DNA from: an uncultured Bacillota bacterium
GTDB taxonomy: Bacteria; Bacillota; Clostridia; Peptostreptococcales; Anaerovoracaceae
NCBI GenBank assembly: GCA_927441425.1
Contig: CAKMKG010000013.1
Span: 1 to 64,000 of the forward strand
Reading direction: 5' to 3'
DNA: 64,000 bases
Shown here in pieces: positions 60,881 through 64,000 of this stretch. Numbering within the stretch: position 1 is the first letter of the stretch; each line of letters starts with the position of its first letter. The position numbers and the translations under genes are program-made. The notes below the pieces were generated by a model that was not told where the DNA came from, made no database searches, and was given only the letters and a program-made list of their open reading frames with translations.

Positions 60881-60994
60881 GCTGTCTCCTTTACTTTAAA
60901 GAGAAATTATGGTATAAATGAAGTTGGTATTTATATAAAATGACCTTATTTCAAGCAATTGAAACAAGATAGCAGTAGATAATGGAGGATAAGG

Positions 60995-62245
60995 ATGAAG
61001 CAAAATGAAATCAGAGATATCTCTCTGGCAGCATTGGGTCGACAAAAGATAGAATGGGTTAAAAACAATATGCCTATTCTAAACAGCTTGGAGGCGCAGT
61101 TTTCGAAGGACAAGCCTTTTCAGGGAGTTAAAATTTCCCTGTCGGTGCATCTGGAGGCAAAGACGGCATATTTATGTGAGGTTTTAGCAGCCGGCGGTGC
61201 GGACATGGCTGTTACAGGAAGCAATATCCTCTCCACACAGGATGAAATTGCAGCAGCGCTGGCAGTGAAGGGCATGAAGGTATATGCATATCACGGCGCT
61301 ACGGCGGAGGAATATGACAGACATATCGAAATGACCTTGTCCCACAAAGCGAATATCATCATCGATGACGGCGGCGACCTGGTTGGCTTGATTCACAGTA
61401 CCAGACCCGATCTTGGCGAAGAGACCTGGGGCGGCTGCGAAGAAACCACAACGGGTGTGATTCGGCTGAAAGCGATGGAGCGGGAAGGCATCTTGAAATT
61501 CCCAATGGTAGCGGTCAACGATGCGCAGTGCAAGCATCTGTTCGATAACCGGTATGGCACCGGCCAGTCGGTCTGGGACAGCATTATGAGAAATACCAAC
61601 CTGATCATCGCGGGGAAGACCGTCGTTGTTGCCGGTTACGGCTGGTGCAGCAAGGGCATCGCCATGAGAGCCGCTGCTTTGGGCGCGAAGGTGATCGTCA
61701 CGGAAATTGATCCGGTCAAGGCGATTGAAGCCAAAATGGATGGCTACGATGTCATGACCATGAAAAAAGCTGCTCCCCACGGAGATATCTTTGTCGCGGC
61801 AACTGGCTGCGATCATGTCATTACCGTGGAACATATGCTGACCATGAAGGACAGAGCGATTCTGACCAATGCCGGTCACTTCAATGTGGAAGTGGATATG
61901 GCCGGACTGGAAAAGGCGGCAGTGGAAAAGAAGGAAACACGCAAGAACGTGATGGGGTATCAGCTGACAAACGGAAGATGGGTCAATGTCATCGGAGACG
62001 GCAGACTGGTCAATATTGCGGCAGCAGACGGGCATCCGGCGGAAATTATGGATATGAGCTTTGCAGTGCAGTGCCTGTCGGCCCTTTATATTTTGAATAA
62101 TCGAGGCAAGCTGGAAAACAAGGTCATTGATGTTTCTGATGAAATCGACGATCTGGTTGCAAGAAGAAAGCTGGAAGCTTGGGGTATTGAAATCGACAAG
62201 CTCACTCCGGAGCAGGAGAAATATTTAAACAGCTGGAATTTATAA
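60995..62245 (+). CDS. ahcY: Adenosylhomocysteinase
   Basis: A 416-residue NAD-dependent enzyme that splits S-adenosylhomocysteine to adenosine and homocysteine. TGSNILSTQDEIAAAL near 70, DDGGDLVG near 120, EETTTGVIRLKAME near 145, and the NAD site VVAGYGWCSKGIAMRAAALGA near 208 fit. At 416 residues it belongs to the shorter form (near 405-425) seen in archaea and some thermophiles, without the about 40-residue insertion of longer bacterial types. AATGGAGGA precedes ATG 60995. It recycles the product of methylations; most Clostridia use the Pfs/LuxS route instead. Confidence 0.94.
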   Translation: MKQNEIRDISLAALGRQKIEWVKNNMPILNSLEAQFSKDKPFQGVKISLSVHLEAKTAYLCEVLAAGGADMAVTGSNILSTQDEIAAALAVKGMKVYAYHGATAEEYDRHIEMTLSHKANIIIDDGGDLVGLIHSTRPDLGEETWGGCEETTTGVIRLKAMEREGILKFPMVAVNDAQCKHLFDNRYGTGQSVWDSIMRNTNLIIAGKTVVVAGYGWCSKGIAMRAAALGAKVIVTEIDPVKAIEAKMDGYDVMTMKKAAPHGDIFVAATGCDHVITVEHMLTMKDRAILTNAGHFNVEVDMAGLEKAAVEKKETRKNVMGYQLTNGRWVNVIGDGRLVNIAAADGHPAEIMDMSFAVQCLSALYILNNRGKLENKVIDVSDEIDDLVARRKLEAWGIEIDKLTPEQEKYLNSWNL

Positions 62246-62277
62246 AGGTTACTCTTCATTTTAGAAAGGTGAACAGA

Positions 62278-63465
62278 ATGAAATTTGCAAGCAGAATGGA
62301 GTGTCTGCAGGACAAGGCACTTTTAAATGCGATGGAACTAACGGAAACGGAGGACATGATCTCCTTTTCGGCCGGCTTTCCGTCACCGGAGACCTATCCT
62401 GTTGAGGAGATCAAGGAATCCTTTGATCAGGTCCTTGACCGGGAGGGGAAAGAAGCCTTGAGCTATTGCTCCACCAGCGGATTCGGAAAATTAAGAGAAA
62501 TCATCGCCGATAGGATGAAGAATAAATTTGGACTGAATTATCGAACGGAAGAGGTTGTCATAACCAGCGGTTCCCAGCAGGCGCTTGATATGAGCAGTAT
62601 GCTTTTTATCAACAAGGGAGACGTAGTATTGTTTGAAACACCATCCTATTTGGGAGCGGTCAATGCGCTGCGCGCCTATGAAGCGGAGCTGGTTGCATTG
62701 CCAACCGATCGTGAAGGTTTGATTTTGGATGCCCTTAAGAAAGCGCTGGATCAATACGGGGACCGGGTGAAGCTGATTTATGTCATCCCGGATTTTCAAA
62801 ACCCGACGGGGAGAAGCTGGTCACCGGAACGGAGAGAAGCGTTCGTTGAATTCATCTCAGACTACGAAATTCCGGTTATCGAAGATGCGGCGTATTCCGA
62901 ATTGTCCTTTGAAGACAAGCTGGAAAAACCGTTGAGCTACTACGATAAAAAAGGGCAGGTTGTTTATGTGGGAACCTTTTCCAAGACATTCTGCCCGGGG
63001 CTCAGGGTGGCATGGCTGTGCGCCAGAGAGAACCTGATGGAAAAGTACCTGATCTTGAAAAATGCAGCAGATTTGTCGTCCTCAGCAATCGCCCAGAGGC
63101 AGATGGCCAACTATCTGATGCATAACGACCTGGATGCCCATATCAAATGGATCACAGGCTTATATAAGGAACGACGGGATTGCATGATGGTCGTCATAGA
63201 CCGAGAATTTCCAAAAGAGGCCCACTACGTGATACCAAAGGGAGGACTCTTTATCTGGCTTGAGCTGCCAGAGAATAAAGATTCCCGCGAACTGCTCCGC
63301 AGAGCGATGGCTGAAAAGGTAGCATTTATACCCGGAGGATCCTTTTATCCCAGTGGCGTGAAAAATAACGAGCTGAGGCTGAATTTTTCAAATTTGTCCC
63401 ACGATGATATCGAAAAAGGGATGACGATTCTGGGTAGGCTTACACGAGCGTATCTGGCGGAATAA
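62278..63465 (+). CDS. PLP-dependent aminotransferase (aminoadipate/aromatic type)
   Basis: A 395-residue class I/II aminotransferase. SFSAGFPSPETYP near 27, ITSGSQQALDMSS near 97, PDFQNPTGRSWS near 172, and the PLP lysine in GTFSKTFCPGLRVAW near 236 are clear. The pattern resembles 2-aminoadipate and aromatic aminotransferases of the LysN/ARO8-type group. ATG 62278 is preferred (AAAGGTG upstream) over a GTG three codons before. It follows ahcY by 32 nt. Confidence 0.92.
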   Translation: MKFASRMECLQDKALLNAMELTETEDMISFSAGFPSPETYPVEEIKESFDQVLDREGKEALSYCSTSGFGKLREIIADRMKNKFGLNYRTEEVVITSGSQQALDMSSMLFINKGDVVLFETPSYLGAVNALRAYEAELVALPTDREGLILDALKKALDQYGDRVKLIYVIPDFQNPTGRSWSPERREAFVEFISDYEIPVIEDAAYSELSFEDKLEKPLSYYDKKGQVVYVGTFSKTFCPGLRVAWLCARENLMEKYLILKNAADLSSSAIAQRQMANYLMHNDLDAHIKWITGLYKERRDCMMVVIDREFPKEAHYVIPKGGLFIWLELPENKDSRELLRRAMAEKVAFIPGGSFYPSGVKNNELRLNFSNLSHDDIEKGMTILGRLTRAYLAE

Positions 63466-63505
63466 TAGAAGATCGGATTTGGTCCGATCGTCCCTTCCTA
63501 CTAAA

Positions 63506-63530
63506 AAACCCGACTTTCGTCGGGTTTGTC
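63506..63530. terminator. Terminator of the aminotransferase gene
   Basis: AAACCCGAC / GTCGGGTTT (63506-63514 with 63519-63527) with a TTTC loop. A separate hairpin GATCGGA / TCCGATC lies just before it (63473-63489). Confidence 0.85.
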
Positions 63531-63539
63531 AGGGGTCCG

Positions 63540-63568
63540 AAAAGTTTGCCTATGGGCAAACTTTTCTA
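63540..63568 (-). terminator. Terminator of the small hydrophobic gene
   Basis: AAAAGTTTGCC / GGCAAACTTTT (63540-63550 with 63555-63565) begins right after the minus-strand stop. Confidence 0.75.
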
Positions 63569-63670
63569 TCTTGTGTAACAGTTACAGAATATGATTACCA
63601 GTAACAAGAAGAAAAACAGTAAGCTGGTATCAATTCCCTCTCCGCCAAGGAGTCCACATCCATCTGACAT
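63566..63670 (-). CDS. 34-residue hydrophobic small protein
   Basis: ATG 63670 with AGGTGATT upstream opens a frame MSDGCGLLGGEGIDTSLLFF plus a hydrophobic run ending CNCYTR. Glycine-rich head followed by LLFFFLLLVIIFC is a layout seen in many tiny clostridial proteins related in style to YjcZ-type sporulation peptides. The stop lies just before a terminator hairpin, which supports a real gene. Function not established. Confidence 0.68.
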   Translation of the reverse strand: MSDGCGLLGGEGIDTSLLFFFLLLVIIFCNCYTR

Positions 63671-63767
63671 TTTTTAATCACCTGCTTCTATAAAAATAAT
63701 TGATTTGTATTATAATTTATGAAGCGGTGGCAAAATGTGTTACAAAACTTTTTTAACAAATATATCG

Positions 63768-64000
63768 TCAGATGCTTTTTTTAATTCTTTCTCTCGTATT
63801 CTCTTCCCCCAGGATCTGCTGAATTTCCCAGAGGTCAGGTGACATGGCACGCCCCATCAACGCGATCCGAACCACAGTGCTGACATCCCCCACATGCCCT
63901 TTGTAAAGCTCGGGGTTTTTCTTATAGTCCTTTGGTTTTGCAGCATACCCGTTGGCCGTTGCAATTTCGCGGATTTTATCAAACCATAAAGCCTGATCAT
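63768..64000 (-). CDS. gltX: Glutamate-tRNA ligase, C-terminal part (runs off the window)
   Basis: The frame runs from the right edge to TGA 63770-63768, giving 76 complete residues. The sequence WFDKIREIATANGYAAKPKD, then ELYKGHVGDVSTVVRIALMG and LWEIQQILGEE, matches the anticodon-binding end of clostridial GltX. It charges tRNA-Glu. The catalytic part and start lie beyond the window. Confidence 0.85.
   Translation of the reverse strand, partial: DQALWFDKIREIATANGYAAKPKDYKKNPELYKGHVGDVSTVVRIALMGRAMSPDLWEIQQILGEENTRERIKKSI

Overview
The window reads as chromosomal DNA of an anaerobic, low-to-mid GC Firmicute of the class Clostridia, plausibly near the Anaerovoracaceae / Eubacteriales family XIII; that placement is an inference from gene content. 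Supporting signs are strong AGGAGG ribosome binding sites, a tryptophan T-box, the cdaA-cdaR-glmM-glmS operon, a raiA-type structured RNA upstream of a long-form hibernation factor, a two-subunit iron-sulfur L-serine dehydratase, rubredoxin, a clostridial-type glutamyl-tRNA synthetase end, and a very large protein that looks like PPi-type PEP carboxykinase.

Layout. 0-2.5 kb: end of an exported protein, an ECF sigma/anti-sigma pair, two small unknowns. 2.6-6.6 kb: an NCS1 permease, a small membrane protein and a ureohydrolase divergent from a LuxR-type regulator, with a repeat array between them. 6.7-13.6 kb: small proteins, serine dehydratase, a universal stress protein and the PEPCK-like protein. 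13.7-20.5 kb: T-box-controlled TrpB-like gene, a two-component system, rubredoxin, XRE regulator, esterase. 20.5-28.1 kb: NAD synthetase divergent from yhaM-cca-recD2-comF. 28.1-34.8 kb: raiA-like RNA, a cluster of DnaA-box sequences, hpf, then c-di-AMP and glucosamine synthesis genes. 35-45.5 kb: a MalT-type regulator, a DUF2442 protein, a very large S-layer protein, an IS110 remnant, chemoreceptor-like, GNAT, defective GH18, rhodanese and trans-sulfuration genes.

The most notable part is 45.5-55.5 kb. A PhoB/PhoP-like response regulator without a kinase sits among six promoter regions carrying TTAA-core direct repeats at 11-bp spacing, the arrangement of Gram-positive PhoP boxes. In four of them the last core lies exactly 15 bp upstream of a -10-like hexamer. 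The promoters precede a short untranslated or peptide-coding transcript, the regulator itself, an operon of a 38-residue membrane protein, a HAD phosphatase-like protein and a zinc phospholipase C-like protein, an EAL-CBS-GGDEF protein with a PIN-PhoH protein, a poly-HAMP chemoreceptor, and PstS. I infer a phosphate-starvation signalling island linking phosphate sensing to c-di-GMP, chemotaxis and phospholipid turnover.

55.6-64 kb: LysM, LemA-like, deacetylase, GerMN and YgjP-type proteins (cell envelope or sporulation), then an iron alcohol dehydrogenase behind a hairpin that hides its ribosome binding site, S-adenosylhomocysteinase, an aminotransferase, a 34-residue hydrophobic protein and the 3' end of gltX. 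No tRNA, rRNA, CRISPR array, prophage or intact insertion sequence was seen.
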